This document shows, piece after piece, positions 26,181-34,809 of a stretch of 64,000 nucleotides of DNA. The DNA is from Halomonas salipaludis. GTDB taxonomy: Bacteria; Pseudomonadota; Gammaproteobacteria; Pseudomonadales; Halomonadaceae. The stretch spans positions 124,001 to 188,000 of the forward strand of contig NZ_NSKB01000008.1 in the NCBI RefSeq assembly GCF_002286975.1, given 5' to 3'. The notes beneath the pieces were generated by a model that saw only the letters and a list, made by a program, of their open reading frames with translations, was not told the origin of the DNA and did not search any database. How positions within the stretch are numbered: the first letter of the stretch is position 1; each line of letters starts with the position of its first letter. A program made the position numbers and the translations under genes.

Positions 26181-26204
26181 AAAAAGCCCCGCCGAGGCGG
26201 GGCT
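26181..26204 (-). terminator. Intrinsic terminator of the pcaIJF-DC operon
   Basis: On the minus strand AGCCCCGCC-TC-GGCGGGGCT is followed by a T-run. It lies 24 bases after the pcaD-pcaC stop codon and closes the operon running from pcaI. Confidence 0.85.
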
Positions 26205-26227
26205 GTCGTCGCTCACTCATCGGGGGG

Positions 26228-27421
26228 CTAGCCTTCGCCATCCCCCCAGCCCAGCTGCTTGGCCAGCGCGAAGGCATGGTTGGCGGCCGGTACGCCGCCG
26301 TAGATCGCCACGTGCATCAGCACCTGGCGCAGTTCGGCTTCGCTGAGGCCGATGCGCTTGGCGGTCTTGAGGTGCAGGGTGAGCTCCTCACGGCCGAGGG
26401 CGGCGAGGATGCCGGTGGTGATCATGCTGCGTTCGCGACGGGTCAGGTCGTCGTTGCTCCACAGCTCGCCCCAGGCCAGGCGGGTGATCATCTGCTGGAA
26501 GGGGGCATCGAGGCTGGTGGCGTTGGCGGTGGAGCGCGCCACATGCTCCTCGCCGAGCACCTGCTTGCGGGTCTCCAGGCCGGTGGCGTAGCCCACGCCG
26601 TGGCTGGCTACGTCGCCGAGGTCGACGGCCATCGCCTTCAGCAGCGCCTCGGCGAACTGTGCCGGCACTTCGACCGAGGGCACATGGCCCACGCCCTCGA
26701 AGATCGTCAGGGGGGCACCGTCGAGTTCGGCGGCCAGGGCCTCGAGGGTCGCCGGCGGCGTGGCCAGGTCCTCGCTGCCGCCCAGTAGCTGCACCTTGAC
26801 GCCAGGATGTTGTGACAGAGGGCCAGAGAGCTTGCCGGTAAAGACGTGGCTGCCGAGCATCTCGCACAGCTTGGCGTAGCCTTCGGCATCGTTGCGGCCC
26901 ATCTGGGTCATCCAACCAGTCTTGAGCGCTGGGTTGGCCTCGACGCGGGCCGGCGCGAACCAGCGCGGCACGATCTCGCCGCTCATCGCCGCCAGGCCCT
27001 CGCTGCGCACGCGGCCGGCGCGGGTGTTCCACATCTCGGCGTTGCCGATCACCGCGCCGGTGTTGGTCAGGGTGGCGGAGTAGAGCCGTTCGGCGTGTTC
27101 ACTGATCAGCTGCTGGCCGACGACCCCGCCGATGGAGGTGCCGACGAAGTGGAAGCGCGAGGCCTGGGCGTGCTCGGCCAGCGCCAGCGCCTCGGCGGCC
27201 AGGTCGGCCGGGGTGATGGCAGCCTCGCCCCATGCCTGGCTGGCGCCGTGGCCGGGCAGGTCCCAGGTCAGTACCCGGTAGCGCGGCAGCAGCATGGGCA
27301 GGATGTCGTCCCACACCGCCTGGGTCATGCCCAGCGGATGGGCCAGCACCACCAGCGGGTGGGCCTCGGCGCCGAGTAGGCGGTAGGCCACGCTGCGGCC
27401 GTTGATCGTTAGAAATGCCAT
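26228..27421 (-). CDS. pcaL: PcaD-PcaC fusion (3-oxoadipate enol-lactonase / 4-carboxymuconolactone decarboxylase)
   Basis: 397 residues from the ATG at 27421 (GGGAGAG upstream). Residues about 1-260 are an alpha/beta hydrolase with nucleophile Ser96 in GTSIGG and the late GVGHVPSVEVP histidine region, matching the enol-lactonase PcaD. From about residue 270 a carboxymuconolactone decarboxylase domain follows (RKQVLGEEHVARS, FQQMITRLAWGELWS, LHLKTAKRIGLSEAELRQVLMHVAIYGG). The fusion performs two consecutive steps between PcaB and PcaIJ. It is the last gene of the operon, 162 bases after pcaF, with a purine-rich tract in between. Confidence 0.93.
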   Translation of the reverse strand: MAFLTINGRSVAYRLLGAEAHPLVVLAHPLGMTQAVWDDILPMLLPRYRVLTWDLPGHGASQAWGEAAITPADLAAEALALAEHAQASRFHFVGTSIGGVVGQQLISEHAERLYSATLTNTGAVIGNAEMWNTRAGRVRSEGLAAMSGEIVPRWFAPARVEANPALKTGWMTQMGRNDAEGYAKLCEMLGSHVFTGKLSGPLSQHPGVKVQLLGGSEDLATPPATLEALAAELDGAPLTIFEGVGHVPSVEVPAQFAEALLKAMAVDLGDVASHGVGYATGLETRKQVLGEEHVARSTANATSLDAPFQQMITRLAWGELWSNDDLTRRERSMITTGILAALGREELTLHLKTAKRIGLSEAELRQVLMHVAIYGGVPAANHAFALAKQLGWGDGEG

Positions 27422-27504
27422 AAAACACTCTCCCATCCCCAGGCATCGAATTATCGCTCGGTGCCTGATTGGAAATAGCTGTAAGACGGAAGATCGGTGC
27501 TTTG

Positions 27505-27590
27505 CACCTGGAAGAGGGAAGAAACCCTGATTCATCCTTCTTCTCTCTTCTCTCTTCCTTCTTCCCTCTTACTTTCTTATTTCTTACGCC
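27505..27590. repeat. Polypurine/polypyrimidine tract with inverted repeat between pcaF and the pcaD-pcaC fusion
   Basis: From about 27536 to 27587 the plus strand is almost all C and T, built of ttctctc-like units. AAGAGGGAAGAA at 27512-27523 is the exact complement of 27559-27570, giving a 12-base stem in the operon mRNA. Such a tract could slow transcription, affect mRNA decay or form unusual DNA structure. No gene is encoded. Confidence 0.6.
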
Positions 27591-28786
27591 TTCTCTATCA
27601 GCGTGGCGATGCCCTGCCCCACGCCCACGCACATGGTGCACAGGGCATAGCGCTTGCCGCTCTTGTGCAGCTCATGGGCAGCGGTCAGCAGTAGCCGTGC
27701 GCCAGACATGCCCAGCGGGTGGCCGAGGGCGATGGCGCCGCCGTTGGGATTGACCCGCGGGTCGTCGTCTTTGATGCCCAGGTCGCGCATGCAGGCCAGC
27801 GCCTGGGCGGCGAAGGCCTCGTTGAGCTCGATGATGTCGATCTCGTCGATCGACACGCCGCAGCGCTCGAGCAGCTTGTTGACCGCGGGCACCGGGCCGT
27901 AGCCCATGATACGCGGCTCGACGCCGGCGGTGGCCATGCCGAGGATCTTGGCCATCGGCGTGAGACCGTGCTTGTCCACCGCGGCCTGGCTGGCGACCAG
28001 CATGGCGGCGGCGCCGTCGTTGACTCCAGAGGCATTGCCGGCGGTGACGCTGCCGCCGTCGCGGAACGGCGTCGACAGGCCGGCGAGCTTCTCCAGGGTA
28101 GTCTCCCGCGGGTGCTCGTCCCGGTCGAAGATCAGCGGCTCCTGCTTGCGCCGCGGGATCTCGATGGGCGTGATCTCCTCGGCAAAGCGGCCGGCCTGCT
28201 GGGCGGCGGCGGCCTTCTGCTGGGAGCGCAGGGCGAAGGCGTCCTGGTCCTCGCGGGCGATCTTGAACTGCTCGGCGACGTTCTCGGCGGTCTCGGGCAT
28301 CGAGTCGACGCCGTAGGCCTTCTTCATCTGCGGGTTGATGAAGCGCCAGCCGATGGTGGTGTCCTCGATCTTCTGGCCGCGGGAGAAGGCGCTGTCGGCC
28401 TTGCCCATCACGTAGGGCGCGCGAGACATCGACTCCACGCCGCCGGCCAGGGCCAGGTCCATCTCGCCGGCCTTGATGGCGCGGAAGGCGGTGCCCACGG
28501 CGTCCATGCCCGAACCGCACAGGCGGTTGAGGGTGGTGCCGGGCACCGAGGTCGGCATGCCGGCCAGCAGCAGCGACATGCGCGCCACGCTGCGGTTGTC
28601 TTCACCGGCCTGGTTGGCACAGCCCATGAACACCTCCTCGATGGCCGCCGGATCGAGCTGTGGGGCCTCGGCGAGCACCGCCTTGAAGATGCTGGCCGCC
28701 AGGTCGTCGGGGCGCACGCTGGCGAGGGTGCCGCCGAAGCGGCCCACGGCGCTGCGCCGCGGATGACACAGATAGACGTCGCTCAT
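27584..28786 (-). CDS. pcaF: 3-oxoadipyl-CoA thiolase
   Basis: A 400-residue thiolase. The nucleophile Cys90 lies in [11 protein letters not shown]. The other active-site pieces are [10 protein letters not shown] with the catalytic histidine and CVGVGQG with the second cysteine. The N-terminal [16 protein letters not shown] is typical of the beta-ketoadipyl-CoA type. The enzyme cleaves 3-oxoadipyl-CoA to succinyl-CoA and acetyl-CoA in the last pca step. It lies 22 bases after pcaJ in the same operon. Confidence 0.93.
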   Translation of the reverse strand: MSDVYLCHPRRSAVGRFGGTLASVRPDDLAASIFKAVLAEAPQLDPAAIEEVFMGCANQAGEDNRSVARMSLLLAGMPTSVPGTTLNRLCGSGMDAVGTAFRAIKAGEMDLALAGGVESMSRAPYVMGKADSAFSRGQKIEDTTIGWRFINPQMKKAYGVDSMPETAENVAEQFKIAREDQDAFALRSQQKAAAAQQAGRFAEEITPIEIPRRKQEPLIFDRDEHPRETTLEKLAGLSTPFRDGGSVTAGNASGVNDGAAAMLVASQAAVDKHGLTPMAKILGMATAGVEPRIMGYGPVPAVNKLLERCGVSIDEIDIIELNEAFAAQALACMRDLGIKDDDPRVNPNGGAIALGHPLGMSGARLLLTAAHELHKSGKRYALCTMCVGVGQGIATLIEKA

Positions 28787-28808
28787 TGGTACGGTTCTCC
28801 TGTTCGGC

Positions 28809-29582
28809 TCACTGCCCGGCGTGCTTGCGGTCGGTGCGGTCCTTGAGTTCGCGCAGGATCTCGAGCTCTTTCGCGCTCGGCTGCGGCGTGCTCTCGAGGC
28901 TCTCGGCGAAGCGGATCTCCCAGCCGGTGGCCTCGATCACGTCCTCGCGGCTCACCCCCGGGTGCAGCGAGACGACCACCAACTCCTTGGTCTCGGGGTC
29001 GGGCTTCATCACGCACAGGTCGGTGATCACCCGGGTCGGCCCCTTGCCGATATTGGGCACGCCGTCGCGACCCTTGCCGTCGCGGCCGAAGCCCAGGGTG
29101 GTGACGAAGTCGACCCGGTCGACGAAGGCGCGCTTGGAGTGCTTGAGGGTGATGAACACCTCTCCCGCATTGGTGGCGATCTCCGGCGCCCCGCCGCCAC
29201 CCGGCAGGCGTACCTTGGGCTCGCGGTAGTCGCCGATCAGGGTGGTGTTGAGGTTGGCGAAGCGGTCGATCTGGGCGGTGCCCAGGAAGCCCACGTCGAC
29301 CTTGCCGCCCTGCAGCCAGTAGCGAAACATCTCCGGCACCGAGACGGTGGTCAGCGCGGTCTCGGCCAGCTCGCCGTCGCCGATGGAGAGCGGCAGCACC
29401 TCGGGCTTGGTCTGCAGGGTGCCGGACTCGTAGATCAGCACCACGTCCGGGGCGTGGGTCAGGCGCGCCAGGTTGGCGGCCTCGGAGGGCAGGCCGATGC
29501 CGACGAAGCAGGTCATGCCGTTTTCCAGGGCGCGGGCCGCGGTCACTGTCATCATTTCCGAGGAAGTGTAGTCATTGCTCAT
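28809..29582 (-). CDS. pcaJ: 3-oxoadipate CoA-transferase beta subunit (CatJ type)
   Basis: A 257-residue subunit resembling CatJ of Pseudomonas knackmussii. Visible parts are YTSSEMMTVTAARALENG, VVLIYESGTLQTKPEVLPLSIGD, VDVGFLGTAQIDRFANLNTTLIGDY and VRLPGGGGAPEIATNA. With the alpha subunit it moves CoA from succinyl-CoA to 3-oxoadipate. Its ATG and the pcaI stop share one base. The longer CatIJ form is used here rather than the shorter Acinetobacter-style PcaIJ. Confidence 0.92.
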   Translation of the reverse strand: MSNDYTSSEMMTVTAARALENGMTCFVGIGLPSEAANLARLTHAPDVVLIYESGTLQTKPEVLPLSIGDGELAETALTTVSVPEMFRYWLQGGKVDVGFLGTAQIDRFANLNTTLIGDYREPKVRLPGGGGAPEIATNAGEVFITLKHSKRAFVDRVDFVTTLGFGRDGKGRDGVPNIGKGPTRVITDLCVMKPDPETKELVVVSLHPGVSREDVIEATGWEIRFAESLESTPQPSAKELEILRELKDRTDRKHAGQ

Positions 29583-30400
29583 CAGGCGGCGCCTCCGGCG
29601 TTGTAGACGTTGTCATCGAGCCACTGGGTAAAGGCGTCTCGGTCGCGGGCGATGGCGTCCCACTCCTTGTAGAAGCGGTTGTCGCGGTCGTAGTAACCGT
29701 GGGTGTAGGAGGGGTAGGCGCCCTTCTTGGCCACCGCCACGGCGCTGATCGCCCAGCCGGGGATCACGCAGGCGTTGGGCGTGGCGCCGAGGTCGTCGAC
29801 GATCTCCTCGACGGTGACGATGCTGTGCTTGGCGGCCAGTACCGCCTCCTTCTGTACCCCGACGATGCCTTCCACCAGCACGTTGCCGGCACGGTCGGCG
29901 CGCTGGGCGTGGACGATGGAGACGTCCGGGCGCACCGAGGGCACCGCGGCCAAGCGTTCACCGGTGAACGGGCATTCGATGAACTTGATCTGGTCGTTGA
30001 CGCTGGGCAGCTCGCTGCCCACGTAGCCGCGCAGCACCGCCAGCGGCAGGCCCGCCGCGCCGGCCTCGAAGGCGCAGGCCATGGCGGCATGGCTGTGCTC
30101 GAGGATTTCGATCTGGTGCGGCCAGCCCTTCTCGACGGCGTCGCGCAGGCGGTGCAGCGAGCCCACCCCGGGGTTGCCGCCCCACGAGAAGATCACCTTC
30201 TTGGCGCAGCCGGCGCCGATTAGCTGGTCGTAGACCAGGTCCGGGGTCAGGCGGATCAGGGTCAGGTCGCGCTTGCCCTGGCGGATCACTTCGTGGCCCG
30301 CGGCGAAGGGAATCAGGTGGGTAAAGCCTTCCATGGCCACGGTGGCGCCGTCTTCGACGTAGCGGGCTACCGCGTCATGCAAGCTGAGGAACTCGGCCAT
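29582..30400 (-). CDS. pcaI: 3-oxoadipate CoA-transferase alpha subunit (CatI type)
   Basis: A 272-residue subunit resembling CatI: it opens MAEFLSLHDAVARYVEDG, continues with VAMEGFTHLIPFAAGHEVIRQGK, IFSWGGNPGVGSLHRLRDAVEKGWP and CPFTGERLAAVPSVRPDVSIVHAQ, and ends in HGYYDRDNRFY. It heads the operon pcaI-pcaJ-pcaF-pcaDC. Upstream lie two GCGAAC/ACGAAC half-sites (30449-30478) and the terminator of pcaB, so it has its own promoter. Confidence 0.92.
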   Translation of the reverse strand: MAEFLSLHDAVARYVEDGATVAMEGFTHLIPFAAGHEVIRQGKRDLTLIRLTPDLVYDQLIGAGCAKKVIFSWGGNPGVGSLHRLRDAVEKGWPHQIEILEHSHAAMACAFEAGAAGLPLAVLRGYVGSELPSVNDQIKFIECPFTGERLAAVPSVRPDVSIVHAQRADRAGNVLVEGIVGVQKEAVLAAKHSIVTVEEIVDDLGATPNACVIPGWAISAVAVAKKGAYPSYTHGYYDRDNRFYKEWDAIARDRDAFTQWLDDNVYNAGGAA

Positions 30401-30448
30401 GATGTTTGCCTCTCGGTGCTCGGCTCGGGTTCGCCCTGCTTTGTGCGC

Positions 30449-30478
30449 ATTGCGAACTTAGGTTTGTGATACGAACAA
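30449..30478. promoter_or_regulatory. Candidate PcaR half-sites upstream of pcaI
   Basis: attgcgaact (30449-30458) and atacgaacaa (30469-30478) resemble the decamers found between pcaB and pcaR (31958-31986). They lie 49-78 bases before the pcaI start, where an IclR-type activator would act. Inferred. Confidence 0.5.
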
Positions 30479-30511
30479 AATAATCCCTTCACCCACGACC
30501 GTCAAACCACG

Positions 30512-30541
30512 AAAAAGGGAAGGCCGCGGCCTTCCCCTTTT
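30512..30541 (-). terminator. Intrinsic terminator after pcaB (also T-rich on the other strand)
   Basis: Roughly AAAGGGAAGGCC-GC-GGCCTTCCCCTTT, with a T-run on the minus strand after the stem. It lies about 33 bases after the pcaB stop and separates pcaB from pcaI, so pcaI needs its own promoter or read-through. Confidence 0.8.
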
Positions 30542-30573
30542 GGTTTTATGAAAACCACTTTATTTACAATTAA

Positions 30574-31917
30574 CTAGCTTCCCTCTAGCCAACTGACGGC
30601 GCGCTTGACCTGCTGCTGGCTACTACCAATGTATAACCTCGGGTCGCAGGCTCGGGCGAGCTCATCGGCAGCGACCTTGCCGCTGATCTCGGCGTGCTCG
30701 GCCAGCACCTCGGCATAGCCGCGCCCTTCTCGTCGGGCCGTCTCGGCGGCTTCGGCGGCAATGCGCTTGGCGGCGTCCTGACCCAGCGCCGGCGCCAGCA
30801 GCTTGGCCACCGGCTCGGCCATGATCGCGCCGCCAGTCACCGCCAGGTTCCGCTGCATCGCCTCGGCGTTCACCTCCAGGCCTTCGAGCAGTACCGCCGC
30901 CTGCTCCAGGGCGCCCTCCAGCAGCAGCGCGCTGTCGATCAGCGGCGACCACTCGGCGTGCCACTCGCCGAGGCCGCGCTCAAGCGGCTGGGCGGCGGCG
31001 TTGAGCAGCACCGTGGTGTGGCCGTGCACCTGGCGCGCCGCGCCGCGGATCAGCGCACAGCGCACCGGGTTGCGCTTGTGCGGCATCGACGACGACTCAC
31101 CCATGCCCTCGCCAGCGGGTTCGGCGACCTCGCCAAACTCGGTCTGGGTCAGCAGCGCCACGTCGAGGGCCAGCTTCTCCGCCGCCCCGGCCGCGGCATC
31201 CAGCGCCGTGCCCAGCGCATGGATCGGCTGGCGGTCGGTGTGCCAGGGCAGCACCGGAGCGGCCAGGCCAAGGCGCTCGGCGATGCTGTCCATCAACGTC
31301 AGACCCAGGTCATCCCAGCCCGGCCCGTCTAAACCAGAGTGCACGCCCACCGCGCCGCCGAACTGTACCGGCAGCGCGACCCCGGCCAGGCGACGGCGGG
31401 CCTGCTCGAGGCCCAGCGTCCATTGCGCCACCCGCACCCCGAAGGTGGTCGGCAGCGCCTGCTGCATCAGGGTGCGCCCCACCATCACGGTCTGGTCATG
31501 GACCTGCATCAGTGCGATGCCCGCTACCCGGCAGCGCACCAGCAGCGCATCGAGCCGCGCCAGGCGCGACTTGAGCAGCAGCATCAGGGCGCTGTCGACC
31601 ACGTCCTGGCTGGTCGCCCCCTGGTGGAAGTAGCGCTTGAGCTCATCGGGCAGCGCCGCGCGGGCCTGCTTGACGAAGGGAATCGCCACGTTGCCGCCGC
31701 TGGCCACGCCGGCAGCCAGAGCGTCGAGATCGAAAGGGTGGCCCGCGAGGCGCTCGCGCAGCCGTTGACTGGTGCCGGCGGGCAGCGCGGCCTCGGCCTC
31801 CTGGGCCTCGGCCAGGGCCAGTTCGAAGGCCAACATGGCCTTAACCATGGCCTGGCCGTGGCAAGCGGCCAGGCCGTCGGCGCTCATGAAAGGGTGTTGG
31901 ATCAGGGCGGCGGGCAT
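30574..31917 (-). CDS. pcaB: 3-carboxy-cis,cis-muconate cycloisomerase
   Basis: A 447-residue member of the fumarase/aspartase superfamily. The pieces ATSQDVVDSALMLLLKSRL and GESSSMPHKRNPVRCALIRG match the bacterial PcaB signature loop. It lactonises 3-carboxymuconate, the product of PcaHG, to gamma-carboxymuconolactone. It is divergent from pcaR across a spacer with PcaU-like decamers. A terminator follows it, and the CatIJ-type transferase operon comes next. Confidence 0.93.
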   Translation of the reverse strand: MPAALIQHPFMSADGLAACHGQAMVKAMLAFELALAEAQEAEAALPAGTSQRLRERLAGHPFDLDALAAGVASGGNVAIPFVKQARAALPDELKRYFHQGATSQDVVDSALMLLLKSRLARLDALLVRCRVAGIALMQVHDQTVMVGRTLMQQALPTTFGVRVAQWTLGLEQARRRLAGVALPVQFGGAVGVHSGLDGPGWDDLGLTLMDSIAERLGLAAPVLPWHTDRQPIHALGTALDAAAGAAEKLALDVALLTQTEFGEVAEPAGEGMGESSSMPHKRNPVRCALIRGAARQVHGHTTVLLNAAAQPLERGLGEWHAEWSPLIDSALLLEGALEQAAVLLEGLEVNAEAMQRNLAVTGGAIMAEPVAKLLAPALGQDAAKRIAAEAAETARREGRGYAEVLAEHAEISGKVAADELARACDPRLYIGSSQQQVKRAVSWLEGS

Positions 31918-31957
31918 GGGAATCTCCGTGGACAGGGCAGCACTTTACTTACGCATC

Positions 31958-31986
31958 ATTCGAACAACTGTTCGCACTTCGAACAA
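31958..31986. promoter_or_regulatory. PcaR/PcaU-type operator between pcaB and pcaR
   Basis: Three related decamers: attcgaacaa (31958-31967, direct), ctgttcgcac (31968-31977, inverted) and cttcgaacaa (31977-31986, direct). A palindrome plus one extra direct repeat is the layout described for PcaU in Acinetobacter. It could control both divergent genes. Confidence 0.75.
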
Positions 31987-32039
31987 TATGCTAGATTGAA
32001 GGCTGCCCCAACAGCAACATCGATAAGGATAACGACGGC

Positions 32040-32831
32040 ATGAACGCCCCCATCCAACAGGATACGCTGCAGCCGGACGACCGCGACTTCGTGACGGCGC
32101 TAGCCAGCGGCCTGGAAGTCATCCTCGCCTTCGACGGCGCCAACCCGCGCATGACCCTCAGCGAAGTGGCCGCCCGCACCGGCATGAACCGCGCCCGCGC
32201 GCGGCGTTTCCTGCTCACCCTGCACTCGCTGGGCTATGTGCGCAAACAGCAGCGCTACTTCGAGCTGGCGCCCAAGGTGCTGCAGCTTGGCTACTCGTTC
32301 CTGTCGGCCAACAACTACCGCAGCGTGATCCAGCAGTATCTCGAGGATATCACCGCCGAGATCGGCGAGTCCTCCTCGTTGGGCGTGCTGGATGGCGACG
32401 AGGTGATCTATGTGGCGCGCTCAGCGGCCAAGCATCGCCTGATGGCGATCACCCTCTCGGTGGGCACCCGGCTGCCCGCCGCGCACACGTCCATGGGCCG
32501 GGTGTTGCTGGCTCAGCTACCCGATGCCGAGCTTGACGCCTACCTCGAGCGCGTGGTGCTGGAGCGCTACACCGACAAGACCATCACCGACAAGGACGAA
32601 CTCAAGGCTTGTGTGCTCAAGGTGCGCAAGCAGGGCTATGCGGTCTCCGACCAGGAACTGGATTCCGGCCTGCGTTCGCTGGCGATACCGGCCTTCGATG
32701 CCAACGGCCGGTTGCTGGGCGCGATCAACATCAGCACCAACGCCGCACGCATCGACCTCGAGACCCTGACCGGCCATTTCCTGCCGCTGCTGCAGAAGAA
32801 GGCACGGCTGATCCGCACCCACGTCAGCTGA
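32040..32831 (+). CDS. pcaR: IclR-family regulator of the beta-ketoadipate pathway (PcaR/PcaU type)
   Basis: 263 residues. An N-terminal winged helix (SGLEVILAFDGANPRMTLSEVAARTGMNRARARRFLLTL) is followed by an effector domain with VGTRLPAAHTSMGRVLLAQ, QGYAVSDQELDSGLRSLA and the conserved NISTNAARI. This matches PcaR/PcaU/PobR-type IclR activators, which sense protocatechuate or beta-ketoadipate. It is divergent from pcaB with a three-decamer operator between. Further half-sites precede pcaI and tctC. Confidence 0.9.
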   Translation: MNAPIQQDTLQPDDRDFVTALASGLEVILAFDGANPRMTLSEVAARTGMNRARARRFLLTLHSLGYVRKQQRYFELAPKVLQLGYSFLSANNYRSVIQQYLEDITAEIGESSSLGVLDGDEVIYVARSAAKHRLMAITLSVGTRLPAAHTSMGRVLLAQLPDAELDAYLERVVLERYTDKTITDKDELKACVLKVRKQGYAVSDQELDSGLRSLAIPAFDANGRLLGAINISTNAARIDLETLTGHFLPLLQKKARLIRTHVS

Positions 32832-32865
32832 GCCACTCACTCGTCGTCATCGAAGGATCCAGACC

Positions 32866-33645
32866 ATGGCTCTCAGCCTGATCGAGCGCACCCTGGGTGT
32901 ACTGGAAACACTGTCTCGTGATGCCCGCGGCCTGCCCCTGCAGAGCATCGCCGAACAGCTCGAGATTCCCAAGAGCGCCGTCCACCGCATCTGCTCCGAA
33001 CTGATTCGCCTCGGCTATGTCCGCCAGGACCCCGCCAGCCACTACTACCTGCTGTCGACGCGGCTGATGGCGATGGGCTTCCACTACATGGCGATCAGCG
33101 GCACCAGCGACATCGTCCAGCCGATCCTCGACCACCTCGCCGCCGAGTCCGGCGAGATGGTGCGCCTGGGGGTGGTCGAGGGCCAGCGCCAGATCTGGAT
33201 CGCCAAGGCCCAGGGCGCCCGCAGCGGGCTGCGCTACGACCCCGACATGGGCCGCGAGGCGCCGCTCTACTACACCGCCTCGGGTCACGCCTGGCTGGCC
33301 AGCCTCAGCGACGAGGACGCCATCGCCCTGGTCGAGGCCCAGGGCATCGGCAACCCCGACGACTACGGCCCCAACGCCCCGCGTAGCCACGCCGAGCTGC
33401 TCGAGCGGCTCGAGCGCGCCCGCGCCAGCGGCTACAGCTGGCAGGTCGACAACGCCGGCGCCGGCACCTCGGCGCTGGCGGCCGTGGTGCGCCACCCCCG
33501 CGACGGCCACGTGATCGGCGTGCTGAGCATCGCCGGCCCCAGCGTGCGCCTCACCGAGTCGCAGATGCACGCCCTGGCGCCCAAGCTGCTCAAGGCCGCC
33601 GAGGAGCTGTCGCAGACCAGTCAGGCGTCCAACGTCTTCAGTTAA
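32866..33645 (+). CDS. Second IclR-family regulator
   Basis: 259 residues, GAAGGA before the ATG, 34 bases after pcaR. Helix-turn-helix in LSRDARGLPLQSIAEQLEIPKSAVHRICSELIRLGYV; effector part with GREAPLYYTASGHAWLASLSDE and VRHPRDGHVIGVLSIAGPSVRL. It differs clearly from PcaR and lies directly before an AEC transporter gene. It may control that transporter, the DMT gene or the quinate/shikimate island; a GCGAAC site at 34643-34652 resembles those near pcaI. Target unproved. Confidence 0.87.
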   Translation: MALSLIERTLGVLETLSRDARGLPLQSIAEQLEIPKSAVHRICSELIRLGYVRQDPASHYYLLSTRLMAMGFHYMAISGTSDIVQPILDHLAAESGEMVRLGVVEGQRQIWIAKAQGARSGLRYDPDMGREAPLYYTASGHAWLASLSDEDAIALVEAQGIGNPDDYGPNAPRSHAELLERLERARASGYSWQVDNAGAGTSALAAVVRHPRDGHVIGVLSIAGPSVRLTESQMHALAPKLLKAAEELSQTSQASNVFS

Positions 33646-33668
33646 CGCTCGCTGGCAAGGAGGCCTGA

Positions 33669-34619
33669 ATGCTCGCGATCCTGGGTATCACCACACCGAT
33701 CTTCCTGCTCATCGGCCTCGGCTACCTGGCCATGCGCCTGCGCATCACCAGCCGCGAGCAGATGCAGGGCGTGAGCACCTTCGTACTCTACTTCGCGCTG
33801 CCGGCGCTGGTGATCCGCGCGCTCACCGAGTATCCGCTGGAGGAGGTGGTGCATCTCGGCTACCTGCTGGCCTACGGCCTCGGCTCGGCGCTGATCTTCC
33901 TGTTCGCCCTGCTGCTGACGTGGCGCTGGCAGCGCCAGCCGCTGACCACCAGTGCCTTGCATGCGCTGGGCATGACCGCCTCCAACAGCGGCTTCATCGG
34001 TTTCCCGGTGGCGCTGATGGTGCTCGGCTCGCCGGCGGCGGTGTTCCTGGCGCTGAACATGCTGATCGAGAATTTGCTGGTGATCCCCGCCGCGCTGATC
34101 CTCGCCGAACTGGGCAGCCAGCGCGGCGCCAGCCTGGGTGCCGCGCTGCGCCAGACCGCCCAGCGCCTGGTGCGCAACCCGATCCTGATCGGCCTGGCCC
34201 TGGGTGTCATGCTTTCGGCCAGCGGAGCGTCGCTACCCGGCCCGCTCTACCGCGTGGTTGACATGCTGGCCACTGCGGCGGCACCGGCGGCGCTGTTCGT
34301 GATCGGCGGCGCCCTCTACGGCCTCAAGCCCAAGGGCATGGGCCGCGACATCGGCCAGATCGTGCTCGGCAAGCTGGTCCTGCATCCGCTGGCGGTGCTG
34401 GCAATGATCCTGCTGCTGCCGCCCATGGACCCGCTGCTGATGGCCGGCGCCCTGTTGTTCGCCTGCGCGCCGATGATCAGCGTCTATCCGCTGTTCGGCC
34501 AGCGCTACGGGGTCGGCGATATCACCGCCGCGGCGATGATGGTCACCACCCTGGCTTCCTTTATTACCCTCAGCCTGGCGATCTGGCTGCTAAGCCTGGC
34601 GGGCCTGCTGCCTGGCTAG
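33669..34619 (+). CDS. AEC-family (auxin efflux carrier-like) permease
   Basis: 316 residues, about ten membrane segments in two inverted halves, AAGGAGG before the ATG. AEC features are the opening ITTPIFLLIGLGYLAMRLRITSREQMQGVSTFVLYFALPALVIRAL and the later NSGFIGFPVALMVLGSPAAVFLALNMLIENLLV. Bacterial AEC proteins move small organic acids such as malonate. Its place after two IclR genes of the pca region suggests an aromatic acid or a pathway dicarboxylate as the substrate. Confidence 0.85.
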   Translation: MLAILGITTPIFLLIGLGYLAMRLRITSREQMQGVSTFVLYFALPALVIRALTEYPLEEVVHLGYLLAYGLGSALIFLFALLLTWRWQRQPLTTSALHALGMTASNSGFIGFPVALMVLGSPAAVFLALNMLIENLLVIPAALILAELGSQRGASLGAALRQTAQRLVRNPILIGLALGVMLSASGASLPGPLYRVVDMLATAAAPAALFVIGGALYGLKPKGMGRDIGQIVLGKLVLHPLAVLAMILLLPPMDPLLMAGALLFACAPMISVYPLFGQRYGVGDITAAAMMVTTLASFITLSLAIWLLSLAGLLPG

Positions 34620-34691
34620 GGCAGCGACCACTTCATTGCCAGCTTGCGAACTTTTGTGCGCCTTGCAAACACCGCATGGCTAGCTTAGCCT

Positions 34692-34716
34692 ACTGGAACC
34701 AAGTTCCAGTATTTTT
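34692..34716 (+). terminator. Intrinsic terminator after the AEC permease gene
   Basis: ACTGGAAC-CAA-GTTCCAGT is a perfect eight-base hairpin followed by ATTTTTATT, about 75 bases after the AEC stop. The rest of the 34620-34809 gap carries a GCGAAC-like site at 34643-34652 and the DMT promoter region. Confidence 0.75.
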
Positions 34717-34809
34717 ATTGGCGCGTGTTCTCACCGCTGCATCGGGCCATGCTCAGCGCTGATCAAGATAGCCTGCTAACATAATGGTTCATCACGATCC
34801 GGGAGCCCC

